Below are positions 17,904-25,901 of a stretch of 43,045 bases of DNA, in pieces; the stretch's first letter is position 1, and every line of letters begins with the position of its first letter. Under the pieces are notes generated by a model. It saw nothing but the letters and a program-made list of their open reading frames with translations. It was not told the DNA's origin and did not search any database. This DNA comes from Peptococcaceae bacterium (GTDB taxonomy: Bacteria; Bacillota; UBA994): NCBI GenBank assembly GCA_018334055.1, contig JAGXSS010000068.1, forward strand, positions 1-43,045, given 5' to 3'. Both the position numbers and the translations under genes were made by a program.

Positions 17904-19085
17904 TTATGGCCACAGGGCTTGCACTCTATCTAGTATTATATGGGCCAAGGCTTCTTTTGTCATCAGGGGCAACGCTTCACTTTGGTCGGAACGGTAAAGC
18001 AAAATGACTTGGTTGGTGTCTACTTCGAAGCCGCAGTGGGGCGCGGTAATGTCATTGGCGATAATTAGGTCAAGGTTCTTCTGGGTCAATTTCTCCCGGG
18101 CATTAAAGACTAGGTCGCGGCTTTCGGCGGCAAAACCTATCTTTAAAAAAGGCCCTTGGACGCTGCCTAAAATATCCGCAGTGCGGGATAATTCCAGAAC
18201 AAGTTTCTCGCCGGTCTTCTTAATCTTATGTATGGCGGGGTCAGTGACAGTGTAGTCGGCAACTGCCGCCGCCATAATCAAAGCATCGCATTCGTGAGTA
18301 TGCTTGAGCACGGCCGCATGCATCTCTTTAGCGGTGCGCACCGGCACCATTCTTGCACCAAGCGGGACCTCAAGGCCGGTGGGGGCCGAGATGAGGTCGA
18401 CCGCTGCACCACGCGCCACAGCCGCCTTGGCCAAGGCATAGCCCATCTTGCCCGAAGAGCGATTCGTAATAAAACGCACGGGGTCAATCGGTTCTTCGGT
18501 GCCGCCCGCCGTAATGACCACCTTCTTGCCCGAAAGGTCCTGCCTAGGGTTTAGCGCCAGTAATGCCGCCTGCATGATTTCATCCAGTTCGGTCAAACGC
18601 CCCCGCCCGCTTGTCCCACAGGCGAGGCGCCCTTCGCCCGGGCCGACAAAGGTCATGCCGCGCGCCTCTAGCTTGGCGATATTCGCTTGAGTTACCGTGT
18701 TTTCGTACATCTGGGTGTTCATGGCCGGGGCAATGACAATAGGTGCCCGCGTGGCCAAAGCCGTAGAGCTGAGCATATCATCAGCAAAGCCATGGGCGAT
18801 TTTCGCGATGATATTGGCCGTGGCCGGAGCAATGAGCAGCAGCGAGGCGCGCTCGGCTAAAGCGATGTGTTCTACCGCCATAGCGGAGTGCAAAGTGAAC
18901 ATGGCGGTTATTACGGGGCGGTGCGTGATAGCTTGTAAGGTCAGGGGGTTGATGAATTGCTGCGCGGCAGCGGTCATAACTACATCGACATCCAGACCCT
19001 GCTTAACTAGGCGGCTGGCCAAGTCCGCCGCTTTGTAGGCCGCAATACTCCCCGTGATACCAAGGACTACGGTTTTTTTATTCAT
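17904..19085 (-). CDS. coaBC: Bifunctional phosphopantothenoylcysteine decarboxylase / phosphopantothenate-cysteine ligase
   Basis: Fusion of CoaC and CoaB, steps 2 and 3 of CoA synthesis from pantothenate, 393 residues. The N-terminal flavoprotein domain (about 1-180) begins VVLGITGSIAAYKAADLASRLVKQG. It has APAMNTQMYENTVTQANI and the active-site Cys region GEGRLACGTSGRGRL. The CTP-dependent ligase domain begins near residue 185 with KKVVITAGGTEEPIDPVRFITNRSSGKMG and includes AAVADYTV and IGFAAES. ATG 19085 has AGGAGA upstream. It follows coaX by 9 nt, and the terminator/attenuator structure lies downstream. Confidence 0.96.
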   Translation of the reverse strand: MNKKTVVLGITGSIAAYKAADLASRLVKQGLDVDVVMTAAAQQFINPLTLQAITHRPVITAMFTLHSAMAVEHIALAERASLLLIAPATANIIAKIAHGFADDMLSSTALATRAPIVIAPAMNTQMYENTVTQANIAKLEARGMTFVGPGEGRLACGTSGRGRLTELDEIMQAALLALNPRQDLSGKKVVITAGGTEEPIDPVRFITNRSSGKMGYALAKAAVARGAAVDLISAPTGLEVPLGARMVPVRTAKEMHAAVLKHTHECDALIMAAAVADYTVTDPAIHKIKKTGEKLVLELSRTADILGSVQGPFLKIGFAAESRDLVFNAREKLTQKNLDLIIANDITAPHCGFEVDTNQVILLYRSDQSEALPLMTKEALAHIILDRVQALWP

Positions 19086-19094
19086 ATGTTTCTC

Positions 19095-19859
19095 CTACTT
19101 ATTTAATTCATATATTAACCGCAAGCCGTCGAGGGTTAGGTTGTCGGCAATGGTGTCAAACACGGCTGTCTCCTCGGCGATGACCCTGGCCAATCCGCCG
19201 GTGGCAATGACCTGGCAGTCTATGCCCAGTTCGCCCTTCAGGCGGGCGACCATGCCCTCCACCAACGCCGCGTAGCCAAAGATTAACCCCGACTGCATGC
19301 TCTCTACCGTGTTCTTGCCGATGGCCTGCCGGGGTCGCTCTAACTCGACCCGGCTTAGCTTGGCCGCACGCAAGAAGAGTGCCTCGGCCGCTATCCCAAT
19401 GCCGGGGGCAATGGCCCCTCCCAAGTAATCCCCCTGGGGAGAGATGACATCAAAGGTCGTGGCCGTGCCAAAGTCCACGACGATGACCGGGGCCCCATAG
19501 ATGTGCAGGGCGGCCACCGCGTTGACGATGCGGTCAGAACCTACTTCGCGCGGGTTGTCCGTCCTTATCTTCATACCCGTGCGCACCCCTGCCCCTACCA
19601 CCAATGGTTGGCGCCCAAAGAGTTTCGTGGCCACCGCCTCGATGGTGCCCTGAATGGGGGGCACGACATTGGCAACCACTACCCCCGACACTTTTTTTGC
19701 ATCGTACACTTTCTGGTCCACTAAGGTAGAAATGATGGCATAGTACTCATCGACCGTGCGCTTAAGGTCGGTGGAAAGGCGCCAAGTCTGCACCCAGCGC
19801 TCATCCTTCCACAGCCCGAGGACAATATTCGTGTTTCCCACATCAATGGCAAATAACAC
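19095..19859 (-). CDS. coaX: Type III pantothenate kinase
   Basis: ATP-dependent phosphorylation of pantothenate, first step of CoA synthesis. CoaX enzymes are not feedback-inhibited by CoA. The chain of 254 residues has LFAIDVGNTNIVLG (phosphate loop), the catalytic-domain stretch VDFGTATTFDVIS, and the GGAIAPGIGIAAEALF loop. I chose GTG 19859 (VLFAIDVGNTN) because GGAGGAG is 7-8 nt upstream. The longer frame to 19889 runs through that ribosome site. It is the first gene of the CoA operon, with a promoter at 19918-19946. Confidence 0.95.
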   Translation of the reverse strand: MLFAIDVGNTNIVLGLWKDERWVQTWRLSTDLKRTVDEYYAIISTLVDQKVYDAKKVSGVVVANVVPPIQGTIEAVATKLFGRQPLVVGAGVRTGMKIRTDNPREVGSDRIVNAVAALHIYGAPVIVVDFGTATTFDVISPQGDYLGGAIAPGIGIAAEALFLRAAKLSRVELERPRQAIGKNTVESMQSGLIFGYAALVEGMVARLKGELGIDCQVIATGGLARVIAEETAVFDTIADNLTLDGLRLIYELNK

Positions 19860-19917
19860 AGGCCTACTCCTCCAACTCTGCTGCAACATCCGCAGTGTCT
19901 CTTAACCTCTTAGAAGT

Positions 19918-19946
19918 ATGGTATCGAAAATGCAGCCATGAGTCAA
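19918..19946 (-). promoter_or_regulatory. Promoter of the CoA operon
   Basis: On the minus strand TTGACT, 17-nt spacer, TACCAT. The -35 hexamer lies inside a 26-bp sequence that is duplicated at the end of feoB (20253-20278). Confidence 0.5.
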
Positions 19947-19959
19947 TCAGCGCCAAAGA
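19934..19959 (+). repeat. 26-bp direct repeat, left copy (feoB-tail duplicate)
   Basis: Begins AGCCATGAGTCAATCAG and is identical to 20253-20278. The two copies bracket about 290 bp that holds two REP-pair elements. The left copy supplies the coaX -35 box and would encode, on the minus strand, the same GFLWR-stop tail as feoB. Confidence 0.75.
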
Positions 19960-20010
19960 AACCCGCACTGTTCGTTTTCTGGGGTACATTTTAGGCGTTG
20001 CAGTATCCCG

Positions 20011-20100
20011 TGTAGCGGCGTGACATGGCACGCCGACCCTCCCCGGTCGGCGTGTAACCCAAGGACCGCCGAGGTCGCCGGTTTTTGTGCCGGCGCTACA
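20011..20100. repeat. REP pair (BIME-like), copy 1
   Basis: Opens with GTAG followed by stem CGGCGTG / CACGCCG. It closes with the inverse arrangement, stem CGCCGG / CCGGCG and then CTAC (GTAG on the other strand). The middle has further self-complementary GC-rich sequence. Two inverted GTAG-headed hairpins are the definition of a bacterial interspersed mosaic element. Confidence 0.75.
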
Positions 20101-20132
20101 CCGCCCCAGGGATCAACGCGGCAGTTCCATAG

Positions 20133-20245
20133 GTAGCGGCGTGACATGGCACGCCGACCCTCCCCCGTCGGCGTGTAACCCAAGGACCGCCGAGGTCGGC
20201 AACCCAAGGACCGACGGGGTCGCCGGTTTTTGTGCCGGCGCTACA
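20133..20245. repeat. REP pair (BIME-like), copy 2
   Basis: Near-identical to 20011-20100 at both ends (GTAG-CGGCGTG hairpin at the left, CCGGCG-CTAC at the right). It has an internal duplication of about 23 bp (GGCAACCCAAGGACCGACGG part) that makes it longer. Confidence 0.75.
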
Positions 20246-20252
20246 ACAATGA

Positions 20253-20278
20253 AGCCATGAGTCAATCAGCGCCAAAGA
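20253..20278 (+). repeat. 26-bp direct repeat, right copy
   Basis: Identical to 19934-19959 and directly abutting the feoB stop codon (20279-20281). The core ATCAGCGCCAAAGA appears a third time at 20278-20291, inside the feoB coding end. Confidence 0.75.
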
Positions 20279-22174
20279 TCAGCGCCAAAGAAAACCGATC
20301 AGTCGCGCCCCCTGAGCGACCAAGGTGCAGAGGGCGACGCCGGTCATCGTGGGTATGAAAAAGGCTAAGGCGGTCCACTTGAAGCTTTGGGTTTCTTTCT
20401 TGGCGGTTAAGAGGGTGGTTCCGCAGGGCCAGTGGCAGAGTGCAAAAAGCATGGTGCAGACGGCAGTTATCGTTGTCCAGCCGTTAGCAATGAATAGTTG
20501 GCGCAAGGATTCCAGGCTGTCAAGTTCGAGCATCGCCGTCGTGCGCAGGTAGCCCATGATGAGGATAGGGATGACGATCTCATTAGCCGGCAGGCCCAGC
20601 AAAAAGGCCAACAAGATGAATCCATCAAGTCCCATCAGCCGCCCGAGGGGGTCGAGGAAGGAGGCACTCAGGGTAAGGAGGCTGCTGTCTCCGAGGGTGA
20701 TGTTCCCCATCAGCCAGAGCACCACCCCCGCGGGGGCTGCGACGATGACGGCGCGCGAGAGCACAAAGAGGGTGCGGTCGATAAAGGAGCGAACGAGAAT
20801 CCTTCCCAATTCAGGCTGCCGATAAGGTGGGAGCTCCAGCATAAAGGACGAAGGCAGCCCCTTAAGCAAGGTCAGAGAAAGCATTTTAGAAATGAAGAGG
20901 GTCAGTAACACCCCGACCACCACCATGCCCAGCACCGACAGCGTGGCCAAAAAAGAGCCAAAACCACCATTTGTTCCGACCATAAAGATGCTGGCCACGA
21001 CAATCAAGATAGGGAAGCGCCCGTTGCAGGGCACAAAATTGTTGGTGAGAATGGCGATGAGCTTCTCGCGCGGCGAATCGATTATCCTACAGGCTATGAC
21101 CCCGGCGGCATTGCAGCCAAAGCCCATGCACATGGTGAGGGCTTGTTTGCCATGTGCCCCGGCGCGCCTAAAGAAGTGGTCAAGGTTGAAGGCAATGCGC
21201 GGCAGGTAACCGAGGTCTTCGAGCAGGGTAAAGAGCGGGAAAAAAATGGCCATGGGCGGCAGCATTACCGCTACCACCGTTGTCATGGTGCGATATACTC
21301 CCGTTATGAGTATTCCTTGTAACCAGAGCGGCGCACCAAGGACCACCAAGGCGGCGTTTAACCTGCCTTCCAGGGACGCAAAAAAGCCAGCGAGGACTTC
21401 CCCGGGGTAGTTCGCCCCGACTATCGTCAGCCAAAAAATGGCCCCGAGCAAGAGAAGCATGATGGGCAGACCATAGAAGCGGCTGAGGAGGATGCTGTCG
21501 ATTTTACGGTCCTGGCGGTCGGCCCTTTCCTTTGGCCATGTAACCACCTTCGCGGCAATGTGTTGCGCTGCCGTGACAAGGCCTTCCACTCTGCAGTCGC
21601 TGGCCGCTTCATCGTCTAGGGACAAGGACAAGGTGGCGGGCCGGGTGACCTCGCGCGGACTGGTTTTGACGGTGCCGGTGGCTACTTCCCAGATGGCTTC
21701 GCGCAGGGCCTCTAGGCCGTCGCCGTTACGGGCATTGGTGCCTACCACCGGCACTCCAAGTTCCGCTGAAAGTTTTGGCAAATCAACTTGGATGCCCTTG
21801 CGCCGGGCTTCATCCATGAGATTTACACACACCACCACCTTGCCGGTGAGACCTAGCACCTGCAGCGTCAAGTTGAGGTTGCGCTCTAGACTTGTCGCGT
21901 CAGCGACTATGACCGTGACGTCGGCTTGACCACTCGAGATATACTGTCTGGCGATTTCCTCATCGCTGGAATTAGTGTAGAGCGAATATGTGCCGGGCAG
22001 ATCGATGAGGTAGTGCGTTGTCTCGCGCCACCTATAGGTGCCCTGAGCAAAGACCACCGTCTTCCCGGGCCAGTTGCCGGTGTGCTGCTTGAGCCCGGTG
22101 AGGCTATTAAAGACCGTGCTCTTGCCTGTGTTGGGGTTGCCTGCCAGGGCAATCGTCAGGCGCTCAAAAGGCAT
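20279..22174 (-). CDS. feoB: Ferrous iron transport protein B
   Basis: Inner-membrane Fe(II) transporter with an N-terminal G-protein domain, 631 residues. The G motifs are ALAGNPNTGKSTVFN (G1), the G2 region TGNWPGKTV, DLPGTYSL (G3) and VNLMDEA (G4). The membrane part has the two Gate motifs, including MGFGCNAAGVIACRIID and NNFVPCNGRFPILIV. The start is ATG 22174 (MPFERLTIALAGNPN). The frame stays open further upstream but only through feoA. It overlaps the feoA end by 11 nt, so translation is coupled. The last codons (GFLWR, stop) lie in a repeated sequence that also occurs 330 bp downstream, beyond two REP pairs. Confidence 0.96.
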   Translation of the reverse strand: MPFERLTIALAGNPNTGKSTVFNSLTGLKQHTGNWPGKTVVFAQGTYRWRETTHYLIDLPGTYSLYTNSSDEEIARQYISSGQADVTVIVADATSLERNLNLTLQVLGLTGKVVVCVNLMDEARRKGIQVDLPKLSAELGVPVVGTNARNGDGLEALREAIWEVATGTVKTSPREVTRPATLSLSLDDEAASDCRVEGLVTAAQHIAAKVVTWPKERADRQDRKIDSILLSRFYGLPIMLLLLGAIFWLTIVGANYPGEVLAGFFASLEGRLNAALVVLGAPLWLQGILITGVYRTMTTVVAVMLPPMAIFFPLFTLLEDLGYLPRIAFNLDHFFRRAGAHGKQALTMCMGFGCNAAGVIACRIIDSPREKLIAILTNNFVPCNGRFPILIVVASIFMVGTNGGFGSFLATLSVLGMVVVGVLLTLFISKMLSLTLLKGLPSSFMLELPPYRQPELGRILVRSFIDRTLFVLSRAVIVAAPAGVVLWLMGNITLGDSSLLTLSASFLDPLGRLMGLDGFILLAFLLGLPANEIVIPILIMGYLRTTAMLELDSLESLRQLFIANGWTTITAVCTMLFALCHWPCGTTLLTAKKETQSFKWTALAFFIPTMTGVALCTLVAQGARLIGFLWR

Positions 22175-22406
22175 AGAACACCATAATCTGGCCGGCCTCG
22201 TCGTCACGCAAGGCGATGACTGTGCCGCGCAGTCCATAAGCCGCCGGGTTTCCGGCGGGGCTCTTGTGGAGCACCTCGACCTCGGTGTTAGGAACAAACC
22301 CAAGGTCTTGCAGGCGCCTCCGCGTGTGGCTCTTGGCGCAAAGCGACCCGACGCTTCCACGCCCCGCGAGGGGGACTTTTACTAAGGGGATTAATTGCCT
22401 TTCCAT
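22164..22406 (-). CDS. feoA: Ferrous iron transport protein A
   Basis: Small cytoplasmic SH3-like protein of 80 residues that assists FeoB. It starts MERQLIPLVKVPLAGRGSVGSL and has RRRLQDLGFVPNTEVEVLHKSPAGNPAAYGLRGTVIALRDDEAGQI, the usual FeoA pattern. ATG 22406 has GGGAGG 7 nt upstream. A longer frame to 22430 would remove that site. It is the first gene of feoAB and divergent from a DtxR/MntR-family regulator across an intergenic region with a long palindrome. Confidence 0.93.
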   Translation of the reverse strand: MERQLIPLVKVPLAGRGSVGSLCAKSHTRRRLQDLGFVPNTEVEVLHKSPAGNPAAYGLRGTVIALRDDEAGQIMVFYAF

Positions 22407-22423
22407 TGTGACCTCCCTTTCTT

Positions 22424-22453
22424 TTGTCATGCAACCAAGACACGACTCATAAT
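22424..22453 (+). promoter_or_regulatory. Promoter of the DtxR-family regulator
   Basis: TTGTCA (22424-22429), 18-nt spacer, CATAAT (22448-22453). The start point would fall inside the palindrome that begins at 22455. Confidence 0.6.
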
Positions 22454-22454
22454 C

Positions 22455-22487
22455 TTAGCAACGGGCAACAATCTTGCCTGCTGCTAA
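22455..22487. promoter_or_regulatory. Candidate metalloregulator operator
   Basis: 33-bp imperfect palindrome with outer arms TTAGCA / TGCTAA and inner arms GGCAA / TTGCC. It resembles DtxR/MntR-type operators (TTAG...CTAA). Its place between divergent feoA and the regulator, at the regulator's predicted start point, suggests iron- or manganese-dependent repression of both. Confidence 0.55.
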
Positions 22488-22530
22488 CATATGTAGGGAG
22501 TCAGAGAAAGGTCACAGAGAGGGGATAGCG

Positions 22531-23019
22531 ATGAGGGAGCACGAGTTTCGCACTTTTCGCGGTTATGAGCTGCTGCGCCAAGAAAACCGCGCCCTACTCA
22601 CCCCAACCCAGGAGGACTACCTAGAAATGATCTATCGTCACTGCCTGTTAAGGGGCCATATCCGCATCAATGAACTGGCGGAGGAGCTAAACGTGGCGGC
22701 TCCTTCGGTCACTCGCCTCACCAAGAAGTTGTGTGCTCTGGGCTTTCTCGAACAGAAGCGTTATGGCTATGTGACCTTGACTGATGCCGGCCGGGCAGCA
22801 GGGGAGTTTTTGTTGGCGAGGCATAATACCGTGCAGGATTATCTGGCGAAAATAGGCGTGCAGGTCAGCCAGTTTGTCGATGCGGAACTTATCGAGCACT
22901 GCGTCAGTGAGGAGACTTTGCGGGTAATGAACGCTTGGCTCGAGTTCTTTCGCGCCAACCCCGATGTCTTGCAGCGATTTGGTGAGGCCAGTGCGGCCAG
23001 CAAGGCCACTCTTGGCTAG
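22531..23019 (+). CDS. DtxR/MntR-family metal-dependent transcriptional regulator
   Basis: 162-residue winged-helix metalloregulator. The sequence TPTQEDYLEMIYRHCLLRGHIRINELAEELNVAAPSVTRLTKKLCALGFLEQKRYGYVTLTDAG is the DtxR/MntR DNA-binding and dimerisation start (QEDYLE, then the recognition helix APSVTR). The C-terminal part (LLARHNTVQDYLAKIGV ... ELIEHCVSEETLRVMNAWLEFF) carries the His and Glu/Cys ligands of the primary metal site. There is no SH3-like third domain, as in MntR. The start ATG 22531 has AGAGAGGGG upstream; the frame to 22474 extends over the operator. It is divergent from feoAB and probably represses it when Fe(II) or Mn(II) is plentiful. Confidence 0.88.
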   Translation: MREHEFRTFRGYELLRQENRALLTPTQEDYLEMIYRHCLLRGHIRINELAEELNVAAPSVTRLTKKLCALGFLEQKRYGYVTLTDAGRAAGEFLLARHNTVQDYLAKIGVQVSQFVDAELIEHCVSEETLRVMNAWLEFFRANPDVLQRFGEASAASKATLG

Positions 23020-23131
23020 GAATTGGTTAATTATTTTATCAATACTTAACTGGCAGCAGGGAAACGCCAAACTGAGGGCGAATTGCCTGTTGTAGATAGG
23101 CACCTAGAATCAAAGGAGGCAATTGCTGATT

Positions 23132-24403
23132 ATGACTGTACCAGTGGCAGTACCTGTACTGCGGAACAAGACCTTTCTCATTCTTTGGGGTGGACAGACT
23201 ATCTCAGTCCTTGGCGACACGCTCTTTACTCTAGCCCTCATGTGGTGGGTGGTCAGTGCGACGCAAAGCGGCGTAGCCGTATCGCTCGTGGTGCTCGCTA
23301 CCTCGCTCCCACAGCTAATCCTAGGGTCGATGATTGGGGTCTACATAGATCGCGCCGATCGGCGCAAAATGATGCTCGTTGCCGCCACCTTAAACGGCAT
23401 TATCACGGCGCTTTTGGCCCTGTTCTATTGGTACGGCTTGTTTTCGCTCCCCTTAGTCCTCTTTATGGCGGTACTCATGAGCATCGTCACCACTTTTGAC
23501 GGACCGGCTTTCGAAGCGTCGGTTCCGGTAGTTGTGGGCAAAGAGGAACTAGTGCGCGCCAATTCCATGATGCACATGGGGAATAGCGCTATGAGCATCG
23601 TGGCCCCTGCAGTGAGTGGCCTCTTGATTGCTTTGGCCGGGGTCGGCGCGGCCATCTTTGTCAACGCCCTTACTTTCTTTGTGGCCGCCATCTCGCTCCT
23701 CTTCATCCAGTTCCCTTCCCCGTGCATTGCCGCGGGCAACGATAAGAAAAACAGTTTTATGCACGATTTTGTCGGCGGCTTGAAATTTGTTCTGGGACAC
23801 AAGGTCCTTCTGCCTTTGCTCTCTTACAACGCTTTGCTCAATTTGGCACTAGCACCCGTCAGCGTGGCTTTGCCCTTATTGGTTCTAAATGTCTGGCAGG
23901 GCGGACCGGCCTTACTCGGGCTCGTTGGTAGCTTTAAAGCCGTTGGCTTCCTCGGGGCAGCCATGTTGCTCTCTGCCGCTCCCGGCATCATCAAGAAGAC
24001 CGGCCCCGTCATCATTGGCTCGGTCGTAGCGCTCGGCTTGTTTACCATGGTGGTGGCTTTTGCCCCCCATCAGGGCTGGCTACTCGCCGGTGTCGCCATG
24101 GTTGGTTTTGTGCTGGTCATGACCAATGTGGCCGCCCAGACCATTTGGCAGCGCGAAGTGCCCGATGAATTGCGGGGCAGAGCCTTCACCGCCCGCGAAA
24201 CTACCACCAGCGGACTGCGGCCTTTAGGGCAAGCGGTGAGCGGTCCCCTGCTGAATATGGTGGGTCCTGTAGTCCTAATAGGCGGTGCCGGCTTGCTCTG
24301 TGCCATTGGGGGCGTCTTCGGCCTGCTTCTGCCCTCGGTCTTACACTATCCGCATGAAAAAAGGACCGCCCAGAGCGAGGCTCCGGCGGTCTCTGATGAC
24401 TAG
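23132..24403 (+). CDS. MFS efflux transporter (DHA3/macrolide-efflux type)
   Basis: Major facilitator protein of about 423 residues with 12 predicted membrane segments. The N-terminus RNKTFLILWGGQTISVLGDTLFTLALMWWV and the loop motif GVYIDRADRRKMML (motif A equivalent) are typical of the MFS_3 / Mef-like group. The segment FDGPAFEASVPVVVGKEELVRANSM is a second family marker. Members export drugs or metabolites; the substrate is unknown. AAAGGAGG precedes the start. ATG 23132 is 12 nt from it and an in-frame TTG at 23123 is 3 nt from it, so the start is uncertain by three residues. The stop overlaps the convergent gene by 4 bp. Confidence 0.85.
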   Translation: MTVPVAVPVLRNKTFLILWGGQTISVLGDTLFTLALMWWVVSATQSGVAVSLVVLATSLPQLILGSMIGVYIDRADRRKMMLVAATLNGIITALLALFYWYGLFSLPLVLFMAVLMSIVTTFDGPAFEASVPVVVGKEELVRANSMMHMGNSAMSIVAPAVSGLLIALAGVGAAIFVNALTFFVAAISLLFIQFPSPCIAAGNDKKNSFMHDFVGGLKFVLGHKVLLPLLSYNALLNLALAPVSVALPLLVLNVWQGGPALLGLVGSFKAVGFLGAAMLLSAAPGIIKKTGPVIIGSVVALGLFTMVVAFAPHQGWLLAGVAMVGFVLVMTNVAAQTIWQREVPDELRGRAFTARETTTSGLRPLGQAVSGPLLNMVGPVVLIGGAGLLCAIGGVFGLLLPSVLHYPHEKRTAQSEAPAVSDD

Positions 24404-25710
24404 TCTTCTACCAGGCAGAGTTCGGCGTTTTGGTTGGGCTTTCGGCCGAGCTTAGCGAGGGGCACCCACTCCCCGGCGAGCCTCACCCGCACAATGTCAC
24501 CTGTAAAGTCGGTGGTATTGCCCTTGGCGTTCTCGAGCAGCGATGAACCAACACCATAAATATCCACCGGCACTTTGCGGGCCTCAAACTTATTGATGCG
24601 AGCGATGTCAAAGCCCCCGGTGACGACAATCTTTACTTGTTGACACCACTTGGCCGCTACCTCTGCGGCCCCAGCCGGCAAGTTCCAGTCTAGCCAGGCG
24701 GAGTCGAGCCCTTGCCTGATGTTTAGCACCAGGCGGGGGTTCACTCCGTTGTCCTCCTCTTTGTCGCCGGTGGGCGCGACCGAGACATCGCGCATATTGC
24801 CGGCGGTGTCCGGGCGCACCCCATAGAGCACATAGCGCTCCGCCTCGGCCAAATCACCCTCGGCAAAGTGTTCCCAGTAGTGACAAAACATGGCGGACAT
24901 AACTTTCTTTGCTTCCCCCACGCAGTCATTGTGAAAATCAATGAGGGCAATGCGCGGTGTTGTCGGGGGCATAATGCGGCAAAATTGCAGCATGGTTTCG
25001 GTCGTGTTGCCAAGAAAGCAGGCAATGCTGGCATGGCTGACTGTGCCGCTACCGCCGATACCGACATACGAGCCCTGGGCATCGGTAGAAACCAGCACCC
25101 GGGCACTTCCTTCGTGGGCCAGGTTGTAGGCGCGCAGGGCCAGACTATAGGCATAGCCATGTAACGACTGCACCTTGTAATGGGCAAAGCGGGCCGGAAA
25201 GAAGTAGACATCTTTACCGCGCGCAGCGACCAAAGTATGGTAGACATTAGTGGCCACCCGTGACCCCTCGGTCAAAATGCCGAGAATCGGCGTCTCAAGC
25301 AGAGCAAAATCCCGGTAGCGGCCCCTCACTTTGAGCACAGGCGTAACATCTAGTGAATCCCCGCCATAGGGCGTGAGCGTGCCATCGGGCACCGCCTCCA
25401 CCTCTAGCTCATCATAGGTACTGACAAATTCGCCCGTGTCGCTAAAGTAACCGGCACATTCCTTGAGCATGGCCAAGCTCTCTTCCACGCCGCACACTAC
25501 GGCGAAGGGCTGGCGGCGAGGGAAAAACTGCATTTCAACTTCGATATCCCCAATCGCCACCCCATCCATGCTGTAGCCCCGAGCGGCGAGCTCGGCCAGT
25601 ATGCGTACCGTGTTCGAAAAATAGGCGTCAGTGTAGTAACCCCTACGCAGTCTGTCCGCATCAAGCTCAAAGACAGCGGGCGACAAGGTCCTGACAAAAG
25701 TCTTTTGCAC
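24400..25710 (-). CDS. Nicotinate phosphoribosyltransferase
   Basis: Converts nicotinate and PRPP to nicotinate mononucleotide in the NAD salvage (Preiss-Handler) pathway. The chain of 436 residues has the N-terminal DRLRRGYYTDAYFSNTVRIL, the GVEESLAML region, and LLETPILGILTEGSRVATN. The core is STDAQGSYVGIGGSGTVSHAS, followed by IALIDFHNDCVGEAKKVM. The C-terminal VTGGFDIARINKFEARKVPVDIYGVGSSL is the phosphate-binding part characteristic of NAPRTase family enzymes. The start is GTG 25710 with AAAGGAGG 7 nt upstream. It is monocistronic. Confidence 0.92.
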   Translation of the reverse strand: MQKTFVRTLSPAVFELDADRLRRGYYTDAYFSNTVRILAELAARGYSMDGVAIGDIEVEMQFFPRRQPFAVVCGVEESLAMLKECAGYFSDTGEFVSTYDELEVEAVPDGTLTPYGGDSLDVTPVLKVRGRYRDFALLETPILGILTEGSRVATNVYHTLVAARGKDVYFFPARFAHYKVQSLHGYAYSLALRAYNLAHEGSARVLVSTDAQGSYVGIGGSGTVSHASIACFLGNTTETMLQFCRIMPPTTPRIALIDFHNDCVGEAKKVMSAMFCHYWEHFAEGDLAEAERYVLYGVRPDTAGNMRDVSVAPTGDKEEDNGVNPRLVLNIRQGLDSAWLDWNLPAGAAEVAAKWCQQVKIVVTGGFDIARINKFEARKVPVDIYGVGSSLLENAKGNTTDFTGDIVRVRLAGEWVPLAKLGRKPNQNAELCLVED

Positions 25711-25749
25711 AGCTCATCCTCCTTTGAACCGCGGGGCGGGGAAGCGCGG

Positions 25750-25769
25750 GGGACGGTTCTTTTTGCTTC
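25750..25769 (+). repeat. Dispersed repeat, diverged copy C
   Basis: GGGACGGTTCTTTTTGCTTC, which matches the core of the 13642-13667 repeat at 17 of 20 positions (GT for TG, C for T). It lies in the spacer between the NAPRTase and ThiF genes. Confidence 0.5.
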
Positions 25770-25901
25770 AAGTCCACCCAGTTCTTGCCGTCTACAGTTC
25801 GTTCATCCGTCCATTTGCCTCAAACAAAATCTCATCCCATTTGTAATCATAAGCCATTTTCCGGCCGTACTCAATACATTGCAGTACATGGGGGGGGTAG
25901 T

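Noticed and set aside
19947-20207. 86-codon minus-strand open frame across the repeats
   Set aside because: It is composed of the REP-pair sequence and the duplicated feoB tail; repeated blocks give repeated peptide (PRRSLGYTPTGEG-like), not a gene.
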